64,000 nucleotides of DNA. Source: Rhinopomastus cyanomelas. Its lineage: Eukaryota; Chordata; Aves; Bucerotiformes; Rhinopomastidae. How positions within the stretch are numbered: position 1 is the stretch's first letter; the number at the start of each line of letters is the position of its first letter. Location: the NCBI GenBank assembly GCA_013400115.1, contig VXBP01005599.1, positions 211,855 to 275,854 on the forward strand, read 5' to 3'. The position numbers were made by a program, and so were the translations under genes. The notes beneath the pieces were generated by a model, which saw nothing but the letters and a program-made list of their open reading frames with translations, was not told where the DNA came from and did not search any database. This document shows, one piece after another, positions 23,071 through 36,130 of the stretch.

Positions 23071-26000
23071 AAATAAATGCTAATTTCCACAAGAAATTCT
23101 TAAGAAGCTACTTCAGAAAATGTTGAAATGGAATCTTTGAACTTCTCAGGTTTCTTCTCCTCCATTGAGATAATTCACTGACTTTTTCAGTGATCCATGA
23201 CTAGCCTTGGTCCAGCAAAACATAGAATGATCTTCCAGTGAGAAACAGTGACCCTTAAAATTGGCTTCTTCTTCTGCTCAGGAGCACCCCTGAAGTGTCC
23301 TGTTCCTGCCATGCTGATTTTCAATTGCTGCAGCCACGCTGCTGCCATTGCCACTAATCAGCTCCCCGACACATCCTTGGGACACTGCTTCCCTGGTCAA
23401 GGTCTTCAGAAAAAAAACTGCTGCGGAGGTGTTTGCCTCATTTCAGCCTGCTCCTCCAGGGTCCTTCTCACTTGGCTTCTGAAGTGGCTGGGTGGCTTTA
23501 AACACACTCTTGGCTGTCCAGTACACATCACTCACTCTGGGGCTTGGCAGTTCAAAACAGCAGCAGCAAGGGATACAGAAGGCTTGTGGAGAGCTGTATT
23601 GTTTAGGTGAGCTTGTGGCACGTGCCTTGTCTGGCTGGAGGTCCTAGGATCCTTTGGTGTTCATGTAGTCCATCAGGATAGCTTCACAGAGCTGGGCTCA
23701 GCTGCTTAAAGGGAGGACAGTGTGGGTACTGAGCATGTTTTTTTTTATCTTGAAGTGCTAAGTAACAATGATGATAGAGAGCAGTGGGGCTGTGGGTTCA
23801 GAGGTTTGCTTAGCAGCAGCACGTTTTAAGCACAAGTCAGAGCTCTGAGGACATCCTTATGGAGGGCTTAACTCTGCACACCAGTTCGGACTCACTGGTG
23901 CCCAAACTGTGAGTCCTGCACCTTGAACTTGAAGCATGCACATTGCCAGCATGGGCACATCCAGCTTGAGCCTGTGCTGGAGCCAAGGAGGGCCCTGCTT
24001 GTCCAGCATGAGGAGACAAGCCAGGGCAAAGCAAGATTTTCTCACTTGGGTGCAGGTTCATGTGTTCCTGCAGTTGTGTCTCTGCTCACTCACTCCTGTG
24101 AATAGAGCATGGGGAGGTTAAACACATCTCCCTAGGGGTCCCAAGGCTGAATTCACTAGCATCTGTGGAGAACAAAGCGGTTTTGTTAAGGAAGGCTCTG
24201 GGGAGGGCTGGGTGGTGATTAGTCATTTGTAAACACACACCCCTCACCTCACGGGGGTCCAGGCACTCACTAAACCAGATTCCAGGCAAACAGAGAGAGT
24301 CCATTCTCTCAGCTGCTTTTCCTCGCAGCACCCTCATGCCTCCTAGTGCTAAATGCAAAATAAACGCATTTACCATGCACTAGAAAAATGGGAGAGATGA
24401 GTTTAGAACAGCCTGTGTTTGCAAACATCTGAGCCCACAATAATGAAAAGAAACAGCATGATGACTGCCACTGATTTTCATCCAAAGCCATCCTCTAGGG
24501 TGAAGTGTTCTACCATCTTGCTTTTTGCTGTCCTCTGGTAGGTGATACAGAAATCTTCCATGGTCAGGTCTCTAGTCATTCCAGGTAAAGCTTTTAAGTG
24601 TCACTCAAGAGGATCTCAGCCAACAACTGAATATCAACGGCTGCTTCAGCACCCTTGCTTGCTGCTTCTTGTGCTGGTTTTCTCTGCCTGGTGTAGCTGG
24701 GGTGCCCCTGGTACTCTGATCCTGAGAAAAACAATTTCCACAGCACAGTCTGATTTCCAAATAGCTGGGAGAAGCTGCAAGTGGCTGCATGTCATGGTTA
24801 GAAGACACTTCCTCTTCTGTAGGAAAATGCAGAATCTACTTTTACCCAGATTTCCTAGTAACAGTCAGAAAATGCAATGATCTCAGAGGCAAAGGCCCAT
24901 CTCTATGAAGCACCTACAGGGCAACAGGAACAACCTCTTCTTCCACAGTGGTACTGCCAGGGCATCCAGCCATACCCTCCAGACATCTTGGTGGGTATGA
25001 GGAGCAACCTGAGCTTCCTTGGCTCTCAGAGCTCCCAGCTGACCTTGCATTCCAGTCTATGTTGTGGCAGAGTTTGCTCTGCTGTGGTCTCGGTCTGCTC
25101 CATGGGACTGGGGTGCAGTAAGGTGTCTGCACTGGAAGAGACTCCTCAGATGGAGATCTCAAGGGACGTGGGGCTCTACAAGGGAAAGTGATGTCTTAGG
25201 AGAGGAGAGCAGTGAGGTTACTTGGTGGGCACTCTGTTAGCTGCATTCCCTGCTGTAACTGACCTGTGGAGAGACCTGACACTGGAAGAGTCACTCTCAG
25301 ATGAGTTATCTGTGCAGGCAGGAGTAGATATTAAGGTGCAGAGGCAATCAGGGAGAGCTGTTTATTTTTAATCTATGCCAAGCTTTCAGCGCCAACTCCC
25401 TTTGCCATGCTTCTTTCTCAGTTCTTCCCTCTGTCACACACTCCCTCTTGTCATTGACACAGGCTCACGAGGATGATGGATGGAAGGCCTTAGAAGCAGC
25501 TGGTTTCACATTTCATCACTGTCACATAACCTGCTTTCCTTTTTGCCTGGAATTGCTTCTGCTGCCAGAAATGCCCTTGGCATCCCAAGGTGGGCTCTTC
25601 CCTCGAGGGCACCCAGTTTGCAGTTTGCAGAGCCTCTGGATACCTTCAGAGAAGAGATTCATCATAGTCCTCTGCTTCTGACAGCTGGAGATGGCAGCAG
25701 TGACTTTTGTTGGAAGAAAAAGGGGTGATCTGAGCATGGAAGAAACATCCACACAGAGGTGACTGAATGGCTCTGATGAGAGAAAGAAGGGAGCAGGGAA
25801 AGAGAGAAGGGAGCCCAGGGACATATGGGAACTCCTTTGGGACCACAGCTTCCTGCTAGCTGCATGCTGGGCAGTTCTACTCTGTTCAGGCAAGGAGTGG
25901 CAGTTGTGCTTCTCATGCAGCAGCAGATCAGTGACTGCTTTGGGGTTGGTACTGGGTGTTTTATGTATCCTGTGGTACCAACAAGGGTTCCTATCATGGT

Positions 26001-26700
26001 CAGCAGCACCCTTGAAGTGGGGAAAAGAGGAAAGCAAGTCCCACAGGGACCAGAGTGCTGGCATCCTTAATGCCCTATCTCCCTGTTACATTTGTGTGCC
26101 CAGACACAGCCAACTTATGCCCCATGTGCCTCTCAGCTGTCAGGCTGTGCCTCCCAGACAAGCCCTGATCCAACGGAGGGACCTGGGCAGGAACTTGTCA
26201 TAAAATACTGCCACTGTTGCTTCTGAGGTTTCCTTCACTTGCAGCACAAGCAGGGAAAAACCTGGGTAGCACCCCACCTGGTAGACAGCTGTGATTGAAT
26301 GCTTGAGGAAAGGAGGGGACGCAAAGGAGGAGAAGAAATGATTGACTAAAAAACCTCCTGAAGTAAAATAAAAATCAGTGCACAGTCATTGTAAATCAAA
26401 TCCTGCAAAAAGAGGCAGAGAGCAAATGCTTCAGCCGGGTCTGAGCCACCACCAGTTATTTATTCAGATAACATGTTATTAGTGAGGAGAGACACGCACG
26501 GCTGATACGTATCTCTCTGTTCCACAGGAATATGAAAAGGCAGCTGGCTCTGCTCCTATTAGAAGCATTCCAGATGTTTTCAGCTGGTGTCAGACATGCT
26601 GCTTGGCATGGTAAAGCAAAGTGGCAGGGCGGGAAGAAGACAGAAAAAGGGGAAAGAAATGCCATCATCTTATTTTTAAAACACTAAAGGAAAAAAGAAA
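23071..26700. other. Unannotated 3.6-kb stretch
   Basis: No gene or repeat is recognised. A 180-codon minus frame at 25522-26064 shows no domain and overlaps other chance frames. Confidence 0.45.
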
Positions 26701-26870
26701 ATCACAGCTTCCCATAGTAAATGTTTTCCGTGACAGCCCGTGGTACATTTGTCATTAATAGCTTAAACAGCAAGAGAGGCAGGGTAACAGAGAGCTCCAA
26801 TTTACCACTGTTAACCAAGCACTAATTGGTAGTTTAGACATACTTAAATGTCTAAACTGGGGAATACTTC
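26701..26870. other. AT-rich patch with a perfect inverted repeat
   Basis: Arms of 11 bases (26831-26841 and 26848-26858) are perfect reverse complements around a 6-base spacer. The patch also contains TCATTAATAG and CACTAATTGG words. It could be a regulatory palindrome, a conserved noncoding stretch or chance. Confidence 0.4.
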
Positions 26871-28340
26871 AGAAGTGTCAGGAGCTGAAGATCCATGCTC
26901 AGAAGTGCCTCCCAAATCCAATCCTGACATCTGAGTCATTTAGATGCTTTTGAAAATTTTACCTGAGTGGTCACAGCTGAGACTGGAGCATAAATTCTGA
27001 TGCCAGATGCCACGGCACAGAGCAGTAGCCATATACTGAAGGCTTTAATGAACGTGAGGAAGGGTGCAGGAGGAAGCACAGTCATGCTGTTCTGCAGCTG
27101 GAGGATGAAGTTGTGCAGGAATTGAGGCTTGTGTGTTTATTAGCTATGTGTTAGATAATCCTGCAAACACTGCAGGCTGGTGAGGGTCCAGCCTTAGCCA
27201 CCAGCGTGACACCCCACCAGCCCTTGCAGGCCTTGCAGTGGGCTCCTTGGCTAGTGTTTTCTGATGCCTGATGGCACTTTCAGGTTCCTTACAGTACACA
27301 GCTGCTTATTTCATGCTGTGGACCCATGAGGCCTCTTTAGTGATGAGCAGGGAAGGTGTGGAGCAAGATCATGCTTTACCTGTGGAGATCAGCTTGTCTG
27401 TCAGTGGCACTGCCTGGAGAGGGGAAGTTGGAAGTTGTTGCAAGACCAAGTTTTCTGCTTTTTGTCTGGAGAAAGAAGGGGTAAGCTGCAAAAGGAGCAT
27501 CAACGATAAACACAAGAAGTATTAAGGAGAAGCAAACGTGAAGCTGGGATGCAGCCACAGAGAGTTACCATAGCTACTCTCCAATGCCTTTGAGGATGGA
27601 GGCTCAGGCAGCTGCCCACTGCTCCAGCATGAAGAGCAGAGGTTTATTTATTCCAGAGCCCTGGGGTGCTGTTAGCAGTGAGAGACAACTCAGGGTGGGG
27701 ACACATGACACGTGCAGCAGTTCCCCTGCCTTGCACTTAAACCTCTAGCTATGCTGACCTGGGCAAGGGTAATGTTCCTGCCACCCTAAACCTAGCAGCT
27801 TTTAGGGTGCTGGGGTGCAGCTAGGCAGGCAGGATCAGGACGTTTTGGGTAGTCAAAGTTGCAAGAGTGCAAATAGCATCCAAAGGTTGGTTGTTGGGCT
27901 GCTAGTGGTGTGGATGTGGACCTGGGAAGCTGAGTGGAAAAGAGGACTTCCTTTGAGGTTTTTGGTTTAAGATTAGGTCAAGATTTCCAGGACAACTGGC
28001 AACTCCAACCCCAGCTGGGGAATAGAGCTGAGATCTTTTTAGGGCCACTGGAAGAGGTGCATGGAGTATCCTATGAAGTGTTCACTCCTGGTGTGAACGA
28101 AAGCAGCCACACTCAGGCTGTGCTTTGGGCCATCAGTGGAATGACACAGAGGACATTTCACCTGTACTCAGTGTGAGCATGTGTTGCAGTCTGAAAATTA
28201 CCAGAATTTTCAGATGTGCAGATTTGTGCTTTCATGAAGAACAAAATGTTACTCTCAAGAGGAACCCTTCCCCCAGTTACCTGTCCTGGGGGAGGTGACA
28301 CTGTCCCAGGACCTGCCCCGGAAGGGCCTGGCTAGGTCAG
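26871..28340. other. Unannotated 1.5-kb stretch
   Basis: No gene, RNA or repeat is recognised. Confidence 0.45.
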
Positions 28341-28535
28341 CCTGTAAAAAGCAGAGCGGGCGCTTTGTTTGCTCTCTCGGGGCTGCAGCCCTGAATCGAG
28401 GAACACCCCCCCCGCCTGTTCCTGGGGCAGTGGGGGGTGGGAAATGCGGCTCAGCCGTGACTTGCTGCGGCTTCCGGAGGACCGCGGTCCCAAAGCCGCC
28501 ACGGCCCCGATGCCGGCCCAGACTCCCGTGGCTCA
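28341..28535. promoter_or_regulatory. CpG-dense GC-rich patch (candidate CpG island)
   Basis: I count about 16 CpG dinucleotides in roughly 190 bases, including accgcgg, cttccgga and gccgcc. Most of the surrounding 13 kb has very few. This could be a small CpG-island promoter, a remnant of a GC-rich exon, or part of a retrocopy. A 145-codon frame runs through it (28369-28806) but has no recognised domain. Confidence 0.4.
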
Positions 28536-28627
28536 GCAGCCTCAGGAGGCTGTAGCCAGGTATCTGCTGGCTGGAACCGTAACCATGGTAGCAGCAGCTT
28601 CTGCATCACAACATGGCTTGGGGACTC

Positions 28628-28682
28628 AAAAAAAAAAAAAGAACAAAAAAGAAAAAGGGCAAAAAACAACCCAGGAAAAAAT
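28628..28682 (+). repeat. A-rich tract with A13 run
   Basis: A run of 13 A (28628-28640) is followed by a broken A-rich stretch with scattered G and C. It lies about 100 bases downstream of the CpG-dense patch. It could be a retrocopy tail or simple A-rich sequence. Confidence 0.7.
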
Positions 28683-31600
28683 TAGCAATGTTAATGATTC
28701 TATAAGGTTCGCTGAGTGCCTTTCACCCAGGCAGGGCACCGCCCCCCTACCCCGGGACCAGCTGAAGATGCTAGTCCTGGAGGAGCTCTTGGAACTCGGG
28801 TTGTGAGCACTCAGCTGGAGGTAGAGAAGGGGCTCTGCCAGCTCCTCTCCTCCTCTAAGCTCTCATTACGCTAACAGGGAGCATGGGGCAGAGACATGGG
28901 TGCCAGCCCTGTTGCTGTGCACTTAATAAAGTGCCTGGAGCTCAGCGACATATTTTTATTTAAAAAGTGTCAGTGCCTCAGCGAGAGGTGGGAGGGGGTG
29001 ACTAAATGTCTGTTAAATGACATGTTGAGACATGAAATCAAGCAGAGTGCTGCATTTCTAAATTAGTTTTTGACAGTCCTCTCTTCTCTATTTCACCAGG
29101 CTGCAGCTTCTGGGAGGATGCGTTCTCTACCTTCTCCCTTCCTCACTGCAGCCCCCTCAGCTGGAGTCTGCAAGGCCAGTTTGTCCTGTTGTGGAGGTAG
29201 GATGATTGTGCTCCCCTGTGGACCCTGTGGGCCTGGAGACATAAGATACTTGGTGAATGCTAAATGAGTCAACACCTGTGGAGCCTCCTCTGGGCTTCAC
29301 CAGCTCCTGTGGGTGCACAAACTGCTGTGTGAGTGGCCCATGCCTGCTTCACCCCAACAGGTAGCTCATGTCAAGGTGATGGGCTCACTCTGGGACTGGG
29401 TGTGATGACCAGGCCAAACTCCTCCTTGACCTGAATAAGTGGCTCAGTGATGATCCCAGATTTCATGGTTCTCTAGGATGTGGCCGTCTCATTTCTGAAA
29501 TCAACTTGTGGTCTATGCTTTTGTACCAGATCCTTGTCCAGCTGCTTATCCCCTGCCCCATCCATGTTTTGCCATGCCCTTGCTCCTCCACACTGCAACA
29601 GAGGCTGGGATGAGGGATGGGGTTTTGCTAGGGAGGATAATTGTGTGGGTCACTTCCAGCAGTGCTGTAAACAGGGTGAACTGTATGTCTGGAGTGGAGG
29701 ACTTGTTCATGTTCCTCCCCGCTTCCATCCACCCATCAGCAGAGATGGTGTGAAGGATCCACCCCCAAATCCCAGAACTTAGTCTACTTCAGCTTGTCTG
29801 AGATTTTCACATAGAGCAGAAAAAATGGCATCAAAAGTTAAGGATCAGGGTTAGAAGCCTCATCAGCTACCATGGAGAGGACAGCAGTGATAGAGCCGGG
29901 ATGGGCACCCTGATGGCAGCAAGCTGGGTGTGCATAGCTGGGTGTGGTGTTGGGGTGAGGAGCAGCTCCCTGGCAGCAGGCCACCACCACAGCAGCATCC
30001 TGTGCTCTTACCGGTCTGTCCATGCCATGTCAAAAGTTTGCTAACGGTGAGGAGTATCTCAGATGGTGTTTCCATCAGCTGCAAACTGAGGTGAGAGTGC
30101 TTCCACCACAGAGTGAGAGCATGACCCTTTCCCAGTCCCTTTGGCCATGATGGCCCATTTGCCTTTCTTCATCCCATGTTTCTGTGTTCGGTAAGACTAT
30201 AGGTTGGATCTTCACGTGACCACAGAGAGCAGGAGGAGAAAGGACTGAAGGAGACCTAGAAACAGCCAGTGCAAAGTCAGGGATACGCCAGTATATGCCT
30301 GGCTAGGAGCCAGCACACACATGCCTGGCTCTGACACCTAAGCACAAGCATGGGCATGGTCATAGCACCTCACCTGCAGTAAGGCAGCGGGGCAAGTAGC
30401 TCCATGGGACCTGTGTTTTCAGCCCTGGCCAAGGAGCCCTGACCTTTGACCATAAACTTCCTGAAAGCATCATGAATTGTGGAATTCCTGTTTCCTACCA
30501 GATTTTTTCAAGACTCTTAAGTTGTATTTCTGGGTGTGGAAACCCTCATCTGCACCGCACCTCTTGGAAACTTCTTAGGTCAGAGACTTCCAGACGGAGT
30601 GGAGTGGAAAGGCGGGGAGGCGGGCTGTCATGTCTGATGAGAAGGGCAGTAAAGAAAGAAAGTTTCCTGTCTGACAGTCGTTTGCTTCTCCCATCCATCC
30701 CTTCTGTTAGGGAGTATTAAAAATTAACTGAATCATGTTCATCATTAACACTGGTTTCCTTTGTTCTCCAGGCTCCCAGTGCCCATTTGCAGGGGTTTTG
30801 TTATGTATTTTTCAGCACTTTGTCTCTTTAATTGCTCTCTTCTCTCTGATGTGCTGGGCTGTGGTTTGCAAGTCAGCTGCAGGGAACACAGGGGCATTTT
30901 TATTGCTTCAGACTAGTAGCAGTGAAAGAAAAGGCTCTGCGAGTCCCAGCTATTGCAGCCAAAGCAAGCCTTGCAGTCTCTGGTGCCCATGATACATGGT
31001 CCTTGGTGGGCAGACAGCTCTTTAATCCACTGCGGGATGAGAGGGAGGAAGTATTCTCTGAAGCGTTTGTTGCCTTTGTTCCTTTTCACTCTTTTCCTTC
31101 CACATGCAGACCTGCTGCTTTTCAGCACCCCAATGCACAGCGTAGGTGCAGGCTGCCAGTGCTACTGTGCCAGAGGGCCTGGGCTCAGCAGCTCTCTTCA
31201 CTGCAGGTGCTCGCAGCAGGACCAGGCTGGAGGTTTCCCCATAGCCCTTTCCTAATATTAGTCCTTTTTCCTGAGTCTAGGTGCTGCATTCGCTGCAGCT
31301 TAGCTGGGCCACACAAGCATCCTAACAGCTTATAAGCTCTATTTCCCCATAAAAAATGGATGCAGCATGGTAGTCCCAGCAACTGGGCTGGGACCCAGCA
31401 AATGCCAGCAGAAGGTGTGAGCATATGCTTGGTTTTGATATCGTGGTGTAGGCAGGTGGGTATGCAAGATCACAGTGGTCACCGGCCCTGAGGTGCTTCC
31501 TTCTGCTGAATGCTCCAGGAGGATGAGGGTGAAGCCAGAGAGTGGGCTCAGCAAGATGCATACGTGCTCCTTCCATTGGCCTGTCAGCATCTTTCTTGCT

Positions 31601-33063
31601 GACCCTGGAAGAAGCCAGAAAATGCGACTGCACAACATGGCACCATTGCTGAGTCTCCTGGGGCAGCCCGTCACTTGAAGCTACGTCGTCACCGTGGCAG
31701 TCAGCTGAAGAGCACACAGAGTGGGGTCAGCTGTTTCCATGCTGATGCAGAGTGACTCAGCCCTCTTCCCACAGCTCTCTGGTCGGACACTGAGCAGAGC
31801 TGACAGGCAAAAGTGAAACATCTGCTTTAAATCTTTGTTCTCGGCAAGCTCACCAAGTCCCTTCCAAGAGAGTATGGTACCCAAGGGAGAGGTACAAGGA
31901 GCTGAGGTCTCTGACTTGGGAGCAGGAGGCCCTTTGGGACCGGATCCTGCACCTTATCAGCTTGGGCAGAGAAGAAAAGATTGGTTTCCCTTTGGGAATG
32001 GACAGTTAGTAGCACCAAGGTGGGAACTTAGGTTTTTGAGCTTAATCCAAGGCTTGCTGGCTGCAGTTCAACAAACTGTGCTTTTAGGAGGTTTGTATCC
32101 TGACAAACGTATACCTAGTTGTTTCTTCTGCCCTGATTTCCTCTGTGAATCACCCTGATGGAGGAGGATCTTTGTTCTCAGCTACCCTAGGGAGGGTAAT
32201 TGCTCTAATATTCCTCAGCAGAAAGCTGATAGATCCCCAAAGCACCCATGTTTTAAAAGCACAATGGCCTCTAGGACTAGAGTCCTTCTGAAGACATGAA
32301 GATCTTTTCCATGACTTCATCAGTCTTTGGATCAGACTCCATGGCAAAGCGAAGTGCAACAGCCAGACGGGGATACAGCTGCAGTCATGATGGCAGGAAG
32401 TTTTAGGAGGGGGAAGGCTGATAGCATCATTCCCTCTAAAAGCTTTAATGCCCAACATGTTGAAATGTAATAATTAAGGAGGCGCTTTTGCATGGCTTTT
32501 TTAAAATACTCTAACGGTGTGAATTAAGCCATTCAATAATTAATTGACAGAGTGGCGACGCACATGCCAGCAGCAGAGTTGAGGGTGTGGGCTCAGACTT
32601 TGCAGAGAAATGAAGTGAGAAGTAATTGCCTGATGAAGAAAAGGAAGATATCAACATAAGATTTGTCAGGTCTCTCATAGGATTTCATCATAGGGAGTCT
32701 GAAGCTTCAAATGGGATTTGTGCTACTAATTCTTCACTAATTAACACTCTAAATTGGCCTAGGCGTGAGGGGAGGGAGGGAGCTGGGGTGATTCAAGACT
32801 TCAGTGAAATCAAGAGGAGAGAAAGAGAGAAAAATATTTATTTGTAGGGGTTGATTCAGGAGGAATAAGGACACAAAAATGGACTGCTCATGCTGGACAA
32901 CATCAACACACACAGATTCATTACTGGGAAGTGTCTAGCAAAGCTGACATCCACGCGGGTGATCCCAGTGTGTATGGATGGGGACTGTTTCAGTGAAAGG
33001 GGTCCCAGCTCTGCTCCTGACTGACTCATCTCCTTCTTTCTCATCCCTTCTGACTCCTAGCAT
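28683..33063. other. Unannotated 4.4-kb stretch with some AT-rich patches
   Basis: No gene or transposon is recognised. An AATAAA hexamer occurs near 28925. An AT-rich stretch at 32460-32560 contains TAATTA cores at 32471 and 32537 and the octamer-like word cttttgcat. It has the look of conserved noncoding DNA, which I cannot test here. Confidence 0.4.
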
Positions 33064-33170
33064 TCTTCCTGTTTGACTTGGTCTACATGATCCTGCTCTG
33101 GCAGGGGAATTGCATTAGATGATCTTTGAAGTCCCTTCCAATCCCTAATGTTCTGTGACTGTGTGATTCT
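33064..33170 (+). mobile_element. CR1 LINE extreme 3' end (local group C)
   Basis: About 107 bases: 'gacttggtctacatgatcct', 'gatgatctttgaagtccctt', 'ccaatccctaatg', then a tail of ttctgtga and tgtgattctt units. Severely 5'-truncated. Confidence 0.92.
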
Positions 33171-36097
33171 TAGGATGTCTCTGCTGCTGCAGGTGTTATA
33201 ACTATTCTAGCTGGGCAAGATTAGCAATTCAGCCTGTCTCTTACCCTCTGCTGCCCAAGCCTCACTCCGTGTAGTCTGTAGAAAGAGCTGGGTGCTACAG
33301 CAAGGGCAGGCAGCTCTCACATGCAGGCTGAGTGTGGCTCTAAATTGCACAGCAGTACTTATATCACAAATTCTCCCAGCTCCTGCCCAGCAGCTTTCTG
33401 TGCAGTAAGAAGTGGCACCTCAAAGTTATCTTGATAATGTAGGTCTGGCTCACCAAGATATCTGTCTCTGTAGGTATGTCACTTGTTTTAGTTGTCCCCA
33501 GCTCTCCTAACTACCACATGGTAACACATGGGACAGCTGTACCAGAAGAGACAGCAGGGTGGGTCAGTGCACACTGATCTGATGATTGGGTCCTAGCTTG
33601 GAGTTCCCATGCCTGTACTCTCATTCCCTGGCTGTTAGAGAGGTACCACCTTTCCTGTGATATTGTTCTTAGTTATTTTTTCTTTATGAGAGTGCTCAAA
33701 ATCCAATGTCAGCATGATAAAGACACTAAAACCTTGAAAAATGTTCCTGAGAGGGCAACTTATTCTTTCCCAGCTCCAAATGTATTCCCAGAGCAAGGGA
33801 TTAGCAGTGCTTAGGGCTGGAAGGGAACACTAGTATAATTAATAGATTAAAAAAGATCATGGCTGTTAGTGCCAGACTCTGATTTCTATACTGCCACTGC
33901 ATTTTATGTGTCTGCCTCCCCATCTGTGGCATTTTATAGCACTTAAGATACCTCTGTATTGTCCCAATCCAATTTATGCTCTAATTTATATTATTCCCTT
34001 ATGCCTTTGCTATCCCTTATCTTCTTAGATGTTCTTGAATCCACGTTTCCATCACTCACAGGATGGGGGAAAGCATTCCCACCAGAGGGTAGCAGTGTTT
34101 GCGTGTCATGGTCCAAGCAGTGCAAGGTCAGTCTCTGTGTTCAGTGCTCTTCACTTCAAGACCGGTAACTCTTGATTTCAGCTGGAGTCTGACCATGGAG
34201 GGATGATTTGTCTCCATGGACACTGCAGCAGGCTTTAGCTTGGAGTCTTGAGCCAAGCCTCTCCACCTTGGGAAGGGCACTAGACAGGCTCAGAGCACCT
34301 GAGCTGGCTGCCAGAGTCTTCTTAGGTGGGACTGCTGGGAACAGTGTCGTCGGTGGTGAAGAACAGATATTTTTCTGCTCTCTCACTTGCCCTGTTTTAC
34401 AGCAGCTGAGCTATTTCTCTCTCTACTCACCTGACTTATTTTTGATCTTTGCCTCTCCCAGTGGTGATAGTTCTGAAGCACTGAGGAAGGACAAAGTCAT
34501 GGGCTTGAGGCAAAACACAGTGCTGTCAGCTGCTGCTCAAAGGCAGGGAGTGCTGCCGATGGGCGGTGGCAAGAGGTACCTCTGTGCCTCTTGTTTGCAA
34601 AGACAAAGAATGGATGTAGGGAACAAACTTGTTTTCTCAGGAAGTCAGCTCCAAAGGTCTGCTGAACTTGTGTAATCTTTTTGCTGCCTACGTGAGTGGC
34701 TGTAGACCGACAAATTACAGTGCTCCTTTGGCAGAGTTTTTTCCAGAGACCTTGCGACAGCTTCTAGGAAAGGAGTCACCCTCGAGGGAATGCAGCAGGT
34801 TTTTAAAGTCTCAAGAGGTGAAACCTTTCATAAAAATGCAGTTTGTTTCCAGCCAGAACCTCTTTAAAGAACATCTTAGTATGCTTTGGGCTTCGGGTTA
34901 CCTGTGGAGTGTATGCACAGGCATGTTTTTTCCTCATAGCTTAGGCTCTGGATAGGAAAATGGAGGTGGCAGCTGGTTTTGTGGCTTCCAGATTTTTTAA
35001 TAGAGAGAGAAAAACACAAGCAGGCTGCATTGGAAAGAGACACAAGCCCATCCCCTGGCTTCTCAGATCAGGTCTGCAGATGAGTTTTCTCTCGTTCTGC
35101 TACAGATAACTAGTAGTTTCTGTACCAGTCTTAAATTAATTGGCACCGAGGATCTCTGCTGTTATGTTTCCACATGAAAGGCCTCCAGATGAGGCCTCTA
35201 TCTCCATATTTCTCTCTCTGGAAAATCAGTCTTCATGAGGTCCCCTTGGGCATTGCTGATCTAGCAGAAATCCTCTACAAGACTGTTTTCTGCTGATCAA
35301 TAAAGCTTCTTCCAGTAAGGTTTTTCTCTTCCGGGTTCCAGGTGAATTAGGAGTAAACTCAGAGCAGCTATGTCATCTGATAGGTAACTTCTTGTAAATC
35401 TTGTGCCGTAGTTACAGGAGTATCGCTGCGTTGGCTTGTGTTTGCTCTTGTAGTGATGCGATATGTCATTTCCCGCTCAGGAATAATCAGACTTTGATTT
35501 AAGGGGGATTCCACCAAATGCTATATTTTTGGTGACAATCTGCTGGACTCTGTGAGGTGAATTTGTAGCTTGATGAGAGCACAGAACTGCTTCTTCCAGA
35601 AAGCACCAGGAGGTCCTGGATGGTTATCAACCACTAGTGCTCTAACAGTGGTACAAAACATGGCTCTGGCTAAAGCAGATTTGGGATGCACAAGTCAATA
35701 GTGATCCAGAGGGGAACCACTCAGAAGACTAAAAATAGCTGTAAATCATTCTCCTGGGATACCTCTTGTGGCTCCTGGGTTCTCCAGGCAGGTTTCCTGT
35801 CCCAGAGCCAGCTGAGGAATCAGCTGATGATGTGAGCATCCTCTCAGTATGTCCAAAGAGTCCAAAGGACAATGCAGATTTCCTTCTTCAGTGAGAACAG
35901 CAGACAGATGCTGCCCTGGAGAAACAAAAACCTTTAATGTCCAACCACTTCCACAGTGGGATTTTAAAGACAGCAGAGGCAGAGGATGGGCTTAGCTCTG
36001 TCAAACTTGAGAGGTGTCTTGCCATAGTAATGTAGGTGCAATCTTACAAGAATTGCCTGAATAAAATGGTTCTGCTTTTGATGTGTGCTGGGGAAGA
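33171..36097. other. Unannotated 2.9-kb stretch
   Basis: No gene or young repeat is recognised. A 155-codon plus frame (34208-34675) lacks any domain. Confidence 0.45.
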
Positions 36098-36130
36098 GAA
36101 TCATAGAATCACAGAATGTCAGGGGTTGGA
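36098..36130 (-). mobile_element. CR1 tail remnant, inverted
   Basis: About 33 bases (tail units tcatagaatcacagaat, then ggggttgga) match the inverted 3' extremity of a CR1. The copy is either extremely truncated or cut off by the next insertion. Confidence 0.7.

Noticed and set aside
25522..26064. 180-codon minus-strand open frame
   Set aside because: No recognisable domain, no splice or promoter context, and overlapping frames on both strands. Most likely chance.
28369..28806. 145-codon frame through the CpG patch as a protein gene
   Set aside because: The lysine-rich stretch is the translated A-rich tract, and no family is recognised. I kept the CpG patch only as a candidate regulatory or retrocopy feature.
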